Shown here one piece after another: positions 9,801 to 17,342 of a DNA stretch of 64,000 bases (within the stretch, counting starts at the first letter, position 1; the number at the start of each line of letters is the position of its first letter). Origin of the DNA: CAYXVF01 sp964468125 (lineage in GTDB: Bacteria > Myxococcota > XYA12-FULL-58-9 > CAYXVF01); contig CAYXVF010000005.1 of the NCBI GenBank assembly GCA_964468125.1, positions 1 through 64,000 of the forward strand, read 5' to 3'. The position numbers and the translations under genes are program-made. The notes under the pieces were generated by a model. The model did not search any database, had not been told where the DNA came from, and saw only the letters and a program-made list of their open reading frames with translations.

Positions 9801-10367
9801 TTCTGTTTCGGAGAAAGCGGTGACTACGTTCGCTGCGTAGCTCCGCATGGCTCGGAGCCGGGCGAACGCAGCGAATGCGCACCCGATTCGCTCTGTCTCG
9901 CTGCGGTGGGTTTCTGCATCCCTGATCCGCTCGAGCGCTCATGCGTGACGTTTGGGCCCGAGAGTTGTGGGACCGATTCTGAGTGTCAGATTCTCGGACC
10001 GTACCCGGGTGATTGTAACTCGTCCTGCACTCGCATCGTCACCTGCGGCGATGGGTTTGTCGATGCGCCGGAGGAATGTGAGCCGACCTGCCAAGGCGGG
10101 ACCTTGGACGATGCTTCGTGTTTGGGCGACGCGGCGCGTGCTGCGTGTAGTGACGGCGGCGGTTCTTGCAATGCCTGCAGTGATTTCTGCGAAGACGCGC
10201 TATGCGGAAACGGGCGACGGGAACTCCCGATGGAACAATGCGATCCCTCGTGTCTCGACGGCAGCGTCCAGTCGTGTGCTGGCATCGACAACCGGACCCT
10301 CTGCGTCGCGAGCGGTGGCTTTTGCAGCTCGGGCGAAGAATGCACCGCGAGCTGTCGCGAGCCCTAG
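6873..10367 (+). CDS. Large cysteine-rich DUF4215-repeat lipoprotein
   Basis: 1164 residues. The N terminus is a lipoprotein signal with lipobox I18-A-A-C21. Residues about 60-440 have no Cys clusters and look beta-rich (function unknown). From about 445 to the end there are roughly sixteen copies of the myxobacterial cysteine-rich repeat with the pattern CGDG...GEECDDGN...C...C (examples CGDGYVSPGEECDTG, CGDGLIDVGEVCDDG), the later ones irregular. This repeat family is typical of exported myxobacterial proteins and is presumed disulphide-bonded. Start ATG 6873 follows GGAG 8 bases upstream. It converges with the small minus-strand gene ending at 10372. It is probably an outer-membrane-anchored surface protein; the role is unknown. 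Confidence 0.9.
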   Translation: MTHLSLSRGLSYCLIVLIAACGDQSAPAVDGPRGELLCQPFETVVCDCDLASGTQYCLGDGSGYSACSCPVKVAVTRPDESVALFELSTVGAQVDGRTLSVPAGSPLESSEVGDILVSFEGAGFLGRVSSLQTQSDGVAITTEEIALADAFEELEVDVMHDAPLQVWLPPEVRDSFGETPNALSGGLDFSGAGSITPGFRIREGSTLDLEGPKIEAGFSIGRTGSVNVGLFDLPKYGLRSFKFIVNTGVDLRLNSTVSVKAQASGTASIELIEAALTAAGKGYLAPARYPIGGGLEAVFYFYLECGVEVTGSADLDTFVEIESDVQAGLRFNFDRSPKWRGVGDVDIDADAGLDDFDWQANGQVLCQIKPEIELMMLRSSGPFVNAGPYFLTQGQAGPRYRIEIGGGFRGDVGGRINVLDFGTVWEETWELFDFYQEFWSQDFAVCGDGYLQPGEECDAGFIIDTEQCSASCECEIGYLPRADDIGFDDNLDNRPGDWASFNFEGRINGCRPSCSDGIVQSEEGEVCDEGLSLARGRGYNSCDRTCTRRFCVCGDGIVDNAGGNAFEAQTVSFREGRVTSTTVVLDDSCAEVCDDGNTESGDGCRADCLGVETCGDYLYDPGEECDLGAGNGGETWCLDGCLLDLGCGDGRVAPDEECDSGGVNSSTCNFNCTLAECGDGYVNPAAGEECDDPASPRNCKPDCTIPACGDGYVSPGEECDTGGASATCDSDCTLAFCGDNTINPAAGEECEPFTPGGPVNTAQCNFDCTVPVCGDGVVNAAANEVCDDADTDDCTPACNSVCTGPGNQCGDGFLRCDEVCDDNNTTAGDGCRADCMGLEVCGDGLIDVGEVCDDGNTVSGDGCRADCLGTEVCGDNLVDIGEVCDDGNNDNCDGDCLADCSAERADTCGDGAVTEPCPGCDVCEVCEDTVVDNTDVDLGCSPEAPNCNECGGCTEDVCGDGIIGPSEFCDGNPYIGFCFGESGDYVRCVAPHGSEPGERSECAPDSLCLAAVGFCIPDPLERSCVTFGPESCGTDSECQILGPYPGDCNSSCTRIVTCGDGFVDAPEECEPTCQGGTLDDASCLGDAARAACSDGGGSCNACSDFCEDALCGNGRRELPMEQCDPSCLDGSVQSCAGIDNRTLCVASGGFCSSGEECTASCREP

Positions 10368-10371
10368 CGGT

Positions 10372-10823
10372 TCAGCTCGCGGGCTGAACTGCGTTTTGAC
10401 GCTCCGCCTTCTTGGTTGCGGCTCGCTCCGGCTCATCGCGCGCTTTCTGAGCGGCGGCTCGTTCTGGCGGTGCGTGGGGAACTTCGCCGAGATCGCGCTC
10501 GTCTTTCGGCGTGTCGTCGGAGTCGGAGTCGGGCAGCGTCGCGTGCTCCCCTTCAATGTCGACCGTGATGNNNNNNNNNNNNNNNNNNNNNNNNNNNNNN
10601 NNNNNNNNNNNNNNNNNNNNNNNNNNNNNNNNNNNNNNNNNNNNNNNNNNNNNNNNNNNNNNNNNNNNNNGTCGGAGTCGGAGTCGGGCAGCGTCGCGTG
10701 CTCCCCTTCAATGTCGACCGTGATGAATGCGTCCTCTTCGGCGAGACCCACGCTCGCGGTGTATGCGATCGCCGCGGCCAAGGGGAGCGATGGGCCAACT
10801 TGGGGCCTCGTCGCTTCGGCCAT
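10372..10823 (-). CDS. Small charged hypothetical protein interrupted by a scaffold gap
   Basis: The minus-strand frame from ATG 10823 (GGAAA about 8 bases upstream) reads an Ala-rich start, then ITVDIEGEHATLPDSDSD, and hits the N run at 10670-10571. The bases on both sides of the run are identical over 55 bases. If that overlap is collapsed, the same frame continues as DTPKDERDLGEVPHAPP and a Lys/Arg/Glu/Ala-rich tail to a TGA at 10372-10374, about 100 residues in all. I therefore think the gene is intact in the organism and the gap is an assembly artefact. No family recognised. Confidence 0.55.
10516..10725. other. Scaffold gap flanked by a 55-base identical overlap
   Basis: 100 N at 10571-10670. 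The 55 bases before it (10516-10570) equal the 55 bases after it (10671-10725). Two contig ends that overlap were probably joined with a nominal gap instead of merged. Confidence 0.9.
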
Positions 10824-10910
10824 GTGTTTCCAGAGTGCATCGGGTCGAGCTGGTTAGATCGGCGTCCGTCCCGTTGACCGCCAGGCGACAGAGCAGCCCA
10901 TCCTCGAGCG

Positions 10911-11180
10911 AAACTATCTCCACCGTTGGGGCAACCGGCGCCGGCAGACGAATGTCTCATCCGCATGCACCCGAGCCTCGACCAGAGTTTCGTGCCCGAA
11001 TTTTACGTCGCTTGGGTCATTTTCCACGAGATGCTTCACGAGGCGTACGGGGTCGAAGAAGTGAATGGCCGCCGTCACGTTCACCCGCCCGAGTTCGTCG
11101 CCCTAGAGCAGACCTATCCCAACTACGAGCGCGCTCGCGCATGGGAAAAGCGCCACTTGTCGCGTCTTCTGCGCTACCGC
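10911..11180 (+). pseudogene. SprT-like zinc metallopeptidase remnant
   Basis: Frame with FHEMLH (HExxH-type zinc motif), IRMHPSLDQSFVP before it and RRHVHPPEF plus NYERARAWE after it is the C-terminal half of the SprT-like family. Upstream, a different frame gives NYLHRWGNRRRQT, which fits the region just before, so a frameshift or small deletion lies near 10955. The N-terminal part is gone or unrecognisable. The frame has lost its stop and runs in frame into the next gene, so the annotated start of that gene could easily be placed too far upstream. Confidence 0.6.
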
Positions 11181-11342
11181 CACCGCTTTGGCGACGGGCT
11201 CCCACGAAGTGTAGCTGCGATCACGAATCTGGGGGAGCCGGTCCACACGGCAGTGTGGTCTCCGATCCCCAGGTGTGTGGCTAAATGCCTGATTTTTCTG
11301 GCCACCGTGGGTCAGGTACGCCCCTTGCAGAAAAAGCATTGG

Positions 11343-13079
11343 GTGAGACGCAGGCTCAACATCATCGCTTTCTCGGTCCTGGGCACGGTCGGTTGCACGA
11401 ATGAGGTATCGTCGCCGGTCGACCCTGCTTTTGAATCGTCTATCGTGGAGCCCGAGCTCCCACTCGAGCAGCCCTTGCGCTGCGACCCGGGCACGACTCC
11501 CGCTGCGCAACCCGTCAAACGGCTGTCGAACGTGCAGTACCGCAATAGTATCCGGCAGCTCTTTGCCGATCAGCTCTTCGATGCTGATGTCGCAGCAGCG
11601 ATGAGCGCCCACGCTGATCGCCTGCCTCGCGACCGCGACACAGGTCAGACCTTTGCGGCGATGGACCAGCGGCTGACCGAAGGGCACGTAGACGTTCACT
11701 TCAACCTCGCCGATTCTCTGGCAAGCGCGGTGGTGTCGAGTCCAGAACGACGCGAGGCGCTCGCGGGCGCCTGTGCGAATGGGTCTCCGATCAGCGAAGC
11801 GTGCGTCGAGTCCTTTGTTCGTTCGTTCGGCCGACGCGTCTTCCGACGCCCGCTCGACGAAATCGAGGTGCAAAACCTCGTCGAGCTGCGCGAGCTCTCG
11901 ACCGAACCGCAGCCCCTGTTGGGGGACGTCGTTTTTTCCTTCTTGATGGCTCCCCAGTTTCTTTACGTGCTGGAGGATCGCGGTGAGGCGATCGAGGGCG
12001 CACCGAACATCCTTCGTCTCACGCCGTGGGAGGTCGCGAGCCGACTGACGTTCACCTTCTGGGGCAGCCCGCCGGACGAGGCGGTCCTGGACGCCGTAGA
12101 AGCGGGCGCCTTCGACTCCGAAGACGGCTACGAAGAGCAGGTGCGTCTCGTTCTGCAAGATCCTCGCGCCGACTCATTTGTGCGAAGCTTCTTCGACCAG
12201 TGGTTCGAAATTCCGGACGCCGTCGACTTTCCCGATGACCCGATTTTCGCCGCCGTTGCCGAAGGCGTTGAAGTCGACTCCTCGCTCTACCTAGAGATGC
12301 GCAACGAAGCGCACGCGTTGATCGAAGAGATGGTTTGGAACGAGACGCGTAGCTATCGCGATCTGCTCACGTCTTCGGAAGTTCGAACGTCCTCGCCGCG
12401 GCTCGCCGAACTCTACCAGGTTCAGCCGTGGGACGGAGTTTCTCCTCCGCCCGAGGCTTCGGCGAGCTCACCGCGACCCGGTCTCCTCACCCGCTCGGCC
12501 GTGATTCTCGCAACAGGGACGACCAATCCGATCCTGAGGGGTGCTTTCGTCCGCAAAGAGATCCTGTGCGACGAGCTCGAGGTACCGGCCGACCTCCCCT
12601 CAGAAGCATTTCAGTTTCCCCCGCAGCAACCGGATCAGAGCACGCGTGAGGTCGTTGAGGCGAAAACCGGAGTGGAGGGGTGTAGAAACTGCCATGCCTT
12701 GCTCAACCCATTAGGCTACATGCTCGAGCTATTCGATGGACTCGGGCGCTACCGGACGTCCGAACGCGTGTTGGACGATAGCGGAAACGTCATAGCGACC
12801 GTACCGATCGACTCGGAGGTGGTGCCGCAGCTCAGCTACGGTGACCCTGCCTCTCTCTCCACACCCGAGGAGCTCATGGCGAGTATCGCCGAACACCCAA
12901 AAACCTCGGCGTGCTTCGCGCGCCACGCGTTCCGCTACGCTTTTCGTCAGGAAGAAGATTTGCGACGCGATGGCTGCTCGATGAGCGTGGTTCGAGACGC
13001 GGTGGAAGGCGGATCGATCCTAGACGCGTTTGTTGCGCTCGCGACCGACCGTTCGTTTAAGGAGCGAGTGATCCAGTGA
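11343..13079 (+). CDS. DUF1592-family (PSD domain) lipoprotein with CxxCH motif
   Basis: About 578 residues from GTG 11343, chosen because it gives a lipoprotein signal (VLGTVGC). Domains in order match the DUF1587-DUF1595-DUF1592-DUF1588-DUF1585 architecture: RLSNVQYRNSIRQLF near the start; FVRSFGRRVFRRPLD; FLMAPQFLYVLED and EVASRLTFTFWGSPPDEAVL; LLTRSAVILATGTTNPILRG; and FARHAFRYAFRQEE at the end. Within the DUF1588 part is CRNCH, a c-type haem attachment motif common in this family. Function of the family is unsettled; proteins of this kind are abundant in Planctomycetes and Myxococcota and are paired with DUF1552, as here (GTGA overlap with the next gene). Exported, probably membrane-anchored. 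Confidence 0.88.
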   Translation: MRRRLNIIAFSVLGTVGCTNEVSSPVDPAFESSIVEPELPLEQPLRCDPGTTPAAQPVKRLSNVQYRNSIRQLFADQLFDADVAAAMSAHADRLPRDRDTGQTFAAMDQRLTEGHVDVHFNLADSLASAVVSSPERREALAGACANGSPISEACVESFVRSFGRRVFRRPLDEIEVQNLVELRELSTEPQPLLGDVVFSFLMAPQFLYVLEDRGEAIEGAPNILRLTPWEVASRLTFTFWGSPPDEAVLDAVEAGAFDSEDGYEEQVRLVLQDPRADSFVRSFFDQWFEIPDAVDFPDDPIFAAVAEGVEVDSSLYLEMRNEAHALIEEMVWNETRSYRDLLTSSEVRTSSPRLAELYQVQPWDGVSPPPEASASSPRPGLLTRSAVILATGTTNPILRGAFVRKEILCDELEVPADLPSEAFQFPPQQPDQSTREVVEAKTGVEGCRNCHALLNPLGYMLELFDGLGRYRTSERVLDDSGNVIATVPIDSEVVPQLSYGDPASLSTPEELMASIAEHPKTSACFARHAFRYAFRQEEDLRRDGCSMSVVRDAVEGGSILDAFVALATDRSFKERVIQ

Positions 13080-14731
13080 AATACAGCCGCATCCGTCGCC
13101 GCCATTTCCTACAGGGGATGGGCGGAGCGATTCTCACGCTACCGTTTTTGCCGTCACTCATACCGAGCGGTGCGCGTGCGCAGGCGGCGGTGGCGCCGAA
13201 GCGATTTATCGGCCTGAAGCATTGGAATGCGCCGCCGATCGCGCGCATGTGGCCGACGTCGAGCGGCCTCACGGGGAACTACAGCGTGCGACCCTACGAG
13301 ATGAACCGTGCTTATCGGGACGGGACGACTGAGCTCACGCAGCAGCTCTCCGAGCCGACCGGAGCGCTCCCGGGCAATACATATTACGCGCACTGGGCGC
13401 CTCTGTCGGACTTCGTTACGACGTCCGCTGACGGCCAGGGTTTCTCGGTGGCGTTCGGACCCGAGCTCAACCCGTTCCGCGACAAGATGCTCTATCTTCG
13501 CGGTCTCCACTTTCCACCGAGCATCAATCACAACAACGGTGGTTGGCTCGGGAACTTCGCGGCTTCTGAGGCACCTGGTGGTGCACGCGTCAATGCGACG
13601 CTCGACCAGGTCCTGGCAGGCTCGCCCAAGGTTTACGCGGAGACCCCGATCGGACCCCGAAGCATCAGCCTCTCGCCCGGTCAATTTGCGTCCATCGTTT
13701 TCAACTCGGCTGGCGAAGGTGTGACTCCGGTCGTCACTCCTCGTGATGCCTGGAACGCCTTGTTTGGCAATTTCGAGCCGGGGGGCGAGAGCACTCCCGA
13801 CCACCCCCGGCGCCACCTCGTCAATCGCATCTACGAGGACTTTCGCGCGGTGCGCGACAGCTCGCGGATCTCGACGGAAGACTCGCAGCGGCTCGACCGC
13901 CACGTTGGATTCATCAACGACCTGCAGACGCGGCTCGAAGGCCGGACAATGGGGGGCACCGCGTGTGAATCCCCAGGGCAGCCGCCGATGCGAGATCCGA
14001 CATCAACGGGCGAGCTTCGAGAAGTCTACGACGACTACCTCGACCTCGTGGCCGCTGCGATCATGTGCGACGTCACCCGAGTGTTCACGCTCAACTGCTG
14101 CCGTGTGCCGGCGTTGCTCAGTCCGGGGACGGAGGACGTGATCGTGCAGGGCTGCGTGTCGTGTAACTCCGGAGAAGGCAATCCGAACTTCGATCAAAAC
14201 GGTCGCAGTTGGCACTTCGCAGCGCACAGCTACGCACCCGAGCTGGCGGATCCAAGCCTGGGCCAATACGGCAACCGCCTCAGCACGGCATACGAGTTCA
14301 TCGGGCGTGAGGTGCTGGCAGGTCTGCTCGATCGATTGGATGTTGAAGAGAGTGGTGGGGCGACGTACCTCGACAACTCAGTGGTACTACTGGGCGGCGA
14401 GCTCGGTTCGAACCATGTCAACGACAGCATCCCGACGGCGCTTGCCGGCTCGTTAGGGGGCTATCTAGAGACAGGCAAGTACGTGGATTACATGCGGCTG
14501 ACCGGGGCCTCTCCTTTCGTTCAGGAAAATGGGACGTTCGTCGAGGGCGCCCACTACAACCGCTTGTTGATCGCGATTCTCCAAGGGTTTGGACTCACAC
14601 CATCCGAGTACGAGACCGAGGCCGGCACCGGGCTGTTCGGGGAGTCACGCCTGTTGTCCCGCGGAGGCCCACATTGGTCGGACATGGACCCGTCGCGAGC
14701 CAATCGCCCGCTTCATGGGATCGTGGCCTGA
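13076..14731 (+). CDS. DUF1552-family exported protein
   Basis: 551 residues starting at GTG 13076, which overlaps the stop of the DUF1592 gene (GTGA). The N terminus has RRRHFLQGMGG, a twin-arginine style start, then a hydrophobic stretch and an ARAQA cleavage region. The body matches DUF1552 (LKHWNAP near the start, LYLRGLH, SINHNNGGW, VVLLGGELGSNHVND and HYNRLLIAILQGFG near the end). The family is related to DUF1501-type alkaline-phosphatase-fold proteins and nearly always travels with DUF1592/DUF1588 proteins; the joint function is unknown. Export by Tat would suggest a folded, possibly metal-containing partner of the haem-motif protein upstream. Confidence 0.88.
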   Translation: MKYSRIRRRHFLQGMGGAILTLPFLPSLIPSGARAQAAVAPKRFIGLKHWNAPPIARMWPTSSGLTGNYSVRPYEMNRAYRDGTTELTQQLSEPTGALPGNTYYAHWAPLSDFVTTSADGQGFSVAFGPELNPFRDKMLYLRGLHFPPSINHNNGGWLGNFAASEAPGGARVNATLDQVLAGSPKVYAETPIGPRSISLSPGQFASIVFNSAGEGVTPVVTPRDAWNALFGNFEPGGESTPDHPRRHLVNRIYEDFRAVRDSSRISTEDSQRLDRHVGFINDLQTRLEGRTMGGTACESPGQPPMRDPTSTGELREVYDDYLDLVAAAIMCDVTRVFTLNCCRVPALLSPGTEDVIVQGCVSCNSGEGNPNFDQNGRSWHFAAHSYAPELADPSLGQYGNRLSTAYEFIGREVLAGLLDRLDVEESGGATYLDNSVVLLGGELGSNHVNDSIPTALAGSLGGYLETGKYVDYMRLTGASPFVQENGTFVEGAHYNRLLIAILQGFGLTPSEYETEAGTGLFGESRLLSRGGPHWSDMDPSRANRPLHGIVA

Positions 14732-14828
14732 CGGCTGCGCGGACCTGGGATCAGGCATTTTTACCGCTTCTCCCTAGACGATTGCGCAAAGAACTCTCTC
14801 TGACGCCGGCTCACTTTGGTGAGGGCGT

Positions 14829-14885
14829 AGCTCAGCTGACGTGTTCGTGCCGCCGCGCCGAACGCGGCGGTTCTACCGCTGAGCT
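14829..14885. repeat. Two-tier inverted repeat after the DUF1552 gene
   Basis: Outer arms AGCTCAGC (14829-14836) / GCTGAGCT (14878-14885) and inner arms CCGCCGCG (14850-14857) / CGCGGCGG (14863-14870), loop CCGAA. On the minus strand the right arm reads like a tRNA D-arm (GCTCAGCGGTAGAAC), on the plus strand the left arm like GGCGTAGCTCAGC, but no complete tRNA folds. No T-run follows. It may be a terminator-like hairpin or relic. Confidence 0.6.
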
Positions 14886-15023
14886 CGAAATCACCTCGGG
14901 GGTATGCGCGCAACCACCGGAGCTCAACTTTACTCCCGCGAATCAGGCTGTGCGTGAAGGAGTATCGGCGAACGTGGTCACGGTAACGCGGGACGCGCGC
15001 CTATCCGACCGGCGGCACGCCGA

Positions 15024-15213
15024 CCTCGGTCGCTCTTGGCGACCTCGATGGCAATGGCACGCTCGATGCCGTGGCCGGAAGTCTCGGAAACGCTGCGCTC
15101 GTTCGCATGGGGGATGGCGCGGGCGGCTTTGGACCGGAGCGACGGAATTGGCGGCTTCGGGGCTCAGGCGACGTTTTCTGTTGGCGATGGACCGTTCGAG
15201 ATCTCGCTGGTTA
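15024..15213 (+). pseudogene. FG-GAP/VCBS repeat relic
   Basis: One frame gives VALGDLDGNGTLDAVAG and RMGDGAGGFG, a typical VCBS/FG-GAP repeat; the next repeat continues in another frame (DGIGGFGAQATFSVGDG), so at least one frameshift has occurred. Upstream (14920-15000) FTPANQAVREG may belong to the same lost protein. No start or signal peptide. Debris of a large surface protein. Confidence 0.6.
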
Positions 15214-15245
15214 CTCGATGTGGTCGTCGGCGGCTCGTCATATTC

Positions 15246-15404
15246 AGCGCGATCCAGCGCTTGCGTGACCGCGCGGAGCGCGAGCTCGGAGAGGCGTTCG
15301 ACATCAAAGAGTTTCGCCGCGAAATTCTGATCGATGGTGCGCTCCCGCTCGACGTGCTCGAGGCGAAAGTCGAGCGTTGGATCGCGCACGAGGGCCAATC
15401 GTAG
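15246..15404 (+). pseudogene. C-terminal tail of a DUF885-family protein
   Basis: The last ~50 residues of the open frame, with ELGEAFDIKEFRREILIDG, then ALPLDVLEAKVERWIA, fit the conserved C terminus of DUF885 proteins (peptidase-like, typically about 550-600 residues). Only this tail exists; it is joined directly to VCBS debris, so it is a deletion relic. Confidence 0.6.
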
Positions 15405-16394
15405 CTAGCGCGTTCGACTGAGCGTTGGCCGCGTATCTTGGCTCGAAGTGCCCGCGAGGCGACGCGCTCGCACGACGTAGGTAGGCTGTCCGTCGCTATG
15501 ACGGGCGGCTATCATCTCGGCGATCAGCCCCGTGCTCACGAGCTGGACCCCGACCATCACCAAGAGCAAACCAAAGAAGAGCAGGGGGCGGTTGCCGATC
15601 GGCCGGTAACCCGCCAGCCAAAGGCCTGCCAGGTAGGTGAGGATGAGGCCGCCGGCCGATCCGAGAGCGAGGCCGCCGAGACCGAAGAGATGAAGCGGCC
15701 GGGAGCGATAGCGGGTTGTGAGGATGACAGTCAGAAGATCGAAGAAGCCCTTCGCGAAGCGCTCGAGCCCGTACTTCGAGCGGCCATGACGGCGCGCGTG
15801 GTGCTCGACCGGCAGCTCGGTCACCCGAAAGCCGCGAGAGGCGACCAACACCGGAATGTAGCGATGAAGCTCACCATAGAGAGTCAGGTTTTCTAAAGCC
15901 TCGGCGCGGTAAGCTTTGAAGCCGCAGTTGAAGTCGTGCAGCGGAAGCTTGGAGACCCTGCGAACCACGGCATTGAAAAGCTTGCTCGGCAAGGTCTTGT
16001 GCCACGGATCCTGGCGGATTTTCTTCCAGCCGCTCACGACGTCAAATCCCGCATCGAGCTGCGCTAGAAGTCGCGGGATCTCCTTCGGGTCGTCTTGCAG
16101 ATCGGCGTCGAGCGTGACGATGAAATCACCACGCGCGGCTTTAAAGCCCGCGTCGAGGGCGGCTGCTTTGCCAAAATTCGTGCGAAAATGAATGACACCA
16201 ACGCGCGAGTCTTCGGCGTGAAGATCGTCGAGCACGGTCGCGCTCTCGTCGTTGCTGCCGTCGTTGACGAAGATGAGCTCGAACTCGCGGTTCAAACCTT
16301 CCAGAACGGCGATGATGCGGGTGTACAGCTCGCGCAGGCTCGCCTGCTCATTGAAGAGTGGAACCACCGCGCTGATTTCAACCTCTTGGCTCAC
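15405..16394 (-). CDS. GT2 glycosyltransferase, polyprenyl-phosphate sugar synthase type
   Basis: 329 residues from GTG 16394, preceded by GGAGG six bases upstream; longer upstream frames are not protein-like. The N-terminal GT-A domain shows SAVVPLFNEQASL, FVNDGSNDES, FGKAAALDAGFKAARGD and the metal/nucleotide motif TLDADLQDDP. Residues about 225-300 form two membrane helices. This is the DPM1/GtrB/ArnC pattern: transfer of a sugar from a nucleotide donor to a polyprenyl phosphate at the cytoplasmic membrane. It overlaps the flippase-like gene by 17 bases, so the two are co-translated and the product is probably the lipid-linked donor used by a GT-C enzyme. Confidence 0.88.
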   Translation of the reverse strand: MSQEVEISAVVPLFNEQASLRELYTRIIAVLEGLNREFELIFVNDGSNDESATVLDDLHAEDSRVGVIHFRTNFGKAAALDAGFKAARGDFIVTLDADLQDDPKEIPRLLAQLDAGFDVVSGWKKIRQDPWHKTLPSKLFNAVVRRVSKLPLHDFNCGFKAYRAEALENLTLYGELHRYIPVLVASRGFRVTELPVEHHARRHGRSKYGLERFAKGFFDLLTVILTTRYRSRPLHLFGLGGLALGSAGGLILTYLAGLWLAGYRPIGNRPLLFFGLLLVMVGVQLVSTGLIAEMIAARHSDGQPTYVVRARRLAGTSSQDTRPTLSRTR

Positions 16395-17337
16395 CGGACC
16401 TCCATTCAGCGATTCCTTGCCAAAGGCGGGGACCGAGGCGCAACACGAAGACGCCCGATCCGATCGCGAGGGTGATGACGACCACGAGATGCATGAGAAT
16501 GCCGGTTGCGGCGGCGAGCTCGCGGTCGAGCCCGACCCACCCGAAGCCAACCGTCCAACCGGCCTCGAGGGGGCCAAACGTGCCGAGTGCGCTCGCGGGG
16601 ATGAACCCAGCGAGGTTGGTGATCGCGGTGGGCACGAGCAGCTGGAGCGGCTGAACCGTTTCGCCGAGCGCCCACCAAACCGAGCCGAAGAAAGCGGCTT
16701 GTGCGGTCCAAATCGCGGTCGAGAATCCGAGAGCCATCGTGACGAAGCGGGGGTTGCGCACGTAGCGGGCGCCATCGCGCAGGCGCGACGCCAACCGGCG
16801 GGCGCGCTCCCCGAGAGAGTCCGCGAGGGTGGCCACGGGTAGGAGGACGAACACGTCGAGCCGGGCGGCCAAAACGAGCGCGAACGTCGCGCCGGCGATG
16901 GGTAGGAGGGAGCCTTCGAGTGCGAGCAGCCCGACCGCCCCGAGGCACGAGAGAGCGACTACGTCGTAGAGGCGCAGCACGAGCAGAAGGCCGGTCGCGC
17001 TCGCGATCGGTACGTGGAATACAAAGCGCGTGAGCACGACAAATGCGGACTCGCCGATCCGAAAGGGGAGCACGTGGTTGGCGAGGGAGTGCAAGGTTGC
17101 GACCTGTCCACCTTCGATGACGCTGAGCGTTGCGTCCGACAGGAAGCGAGAGGCCATCGCAATGCGGGCGCCCCGCAGAAATAGGACCGTTGCGTAGAGC
17201 GGAGCGGTCGCCACGCAAACAAAGAGCAGACGTGGCCCTATCAGGTTCCGGATGGTTTCGTAATCCAGCGCGTTCACGACATAGCCCACGGAGAGGGCTG
17301 TCAAGGCGATGGAAGACGCGATGAAGATCCAGCGCAT
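16378..17337 (-). CDS. Flippase-like membrane protein (lysylphosphatidylglycerol synthase TM / UPF0104 type)
   Basis: 319 residues from ATG 17337, five bases after the stop of the upstream gene. Multiple membrane helices fill the length; features such as LHSLANHVLPFRIGESAF, ALVLAARLDVFVLLP and the late TNLAGFIPASALGTFGPLEAG match the UPF0104/AglD-like membrane family, whose members are linked to lipid or lipid-linked-glycan flipping. Position between a GT-C-like protein and a polyprenyl-P sugar synthase supports a role in moving the lipid-linked sugar across the membrane. Substrate unknown. Confidence 0.8.
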   Translation of the reverse strand: MRWIFIASSIALTALSVGYVVNALDYETIRNLIGPRLLFVCVATAPLYATVLFLRGARIAMASRFLSDATLSVIEGGQVATLHSLANHVLPFRIGESAFVVLTRFVFHVPIASATGLLLVLRLYDVVALSCLGAVGLLALEGSLLPIAGATFALVLAARLDVFVLLPVATLADSLGERARRLASRLRDGARYVRNPRFVTMALGFSTAIWTAQAAFFGSVWWALGETVQPLQLLVPTAITNLAGFIPASALGTFGPLEAGWTVGFGWVGLDRELAAATGILMHLVVVITLAIGSGVFVLRLGPRLWQGIAEWRSGEPRG

Positions 17338-17342
17338 GCGAA

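Noticed and set aside
11103..12158. 351-codon minus-strand frame opposite the DUF1592 gene
   Set aside because: Antisense shadow; composition and lack of motifs show that the plus strand codes.
14820..14900. Possible tRNA gene near 14829-14885
   Set aside because: D-arm-like words exist on both strands but no anticodon arm, T arm and acceptor fold together.
15405..16775. 456-residue version of the GT2 protein starting at 16775
   Set aside because: The first 127 residues are a Ser/Pro/Arg-rich shadow of the overlapping flippase-like gene; GTG 16394 with GGAGG is the real start.
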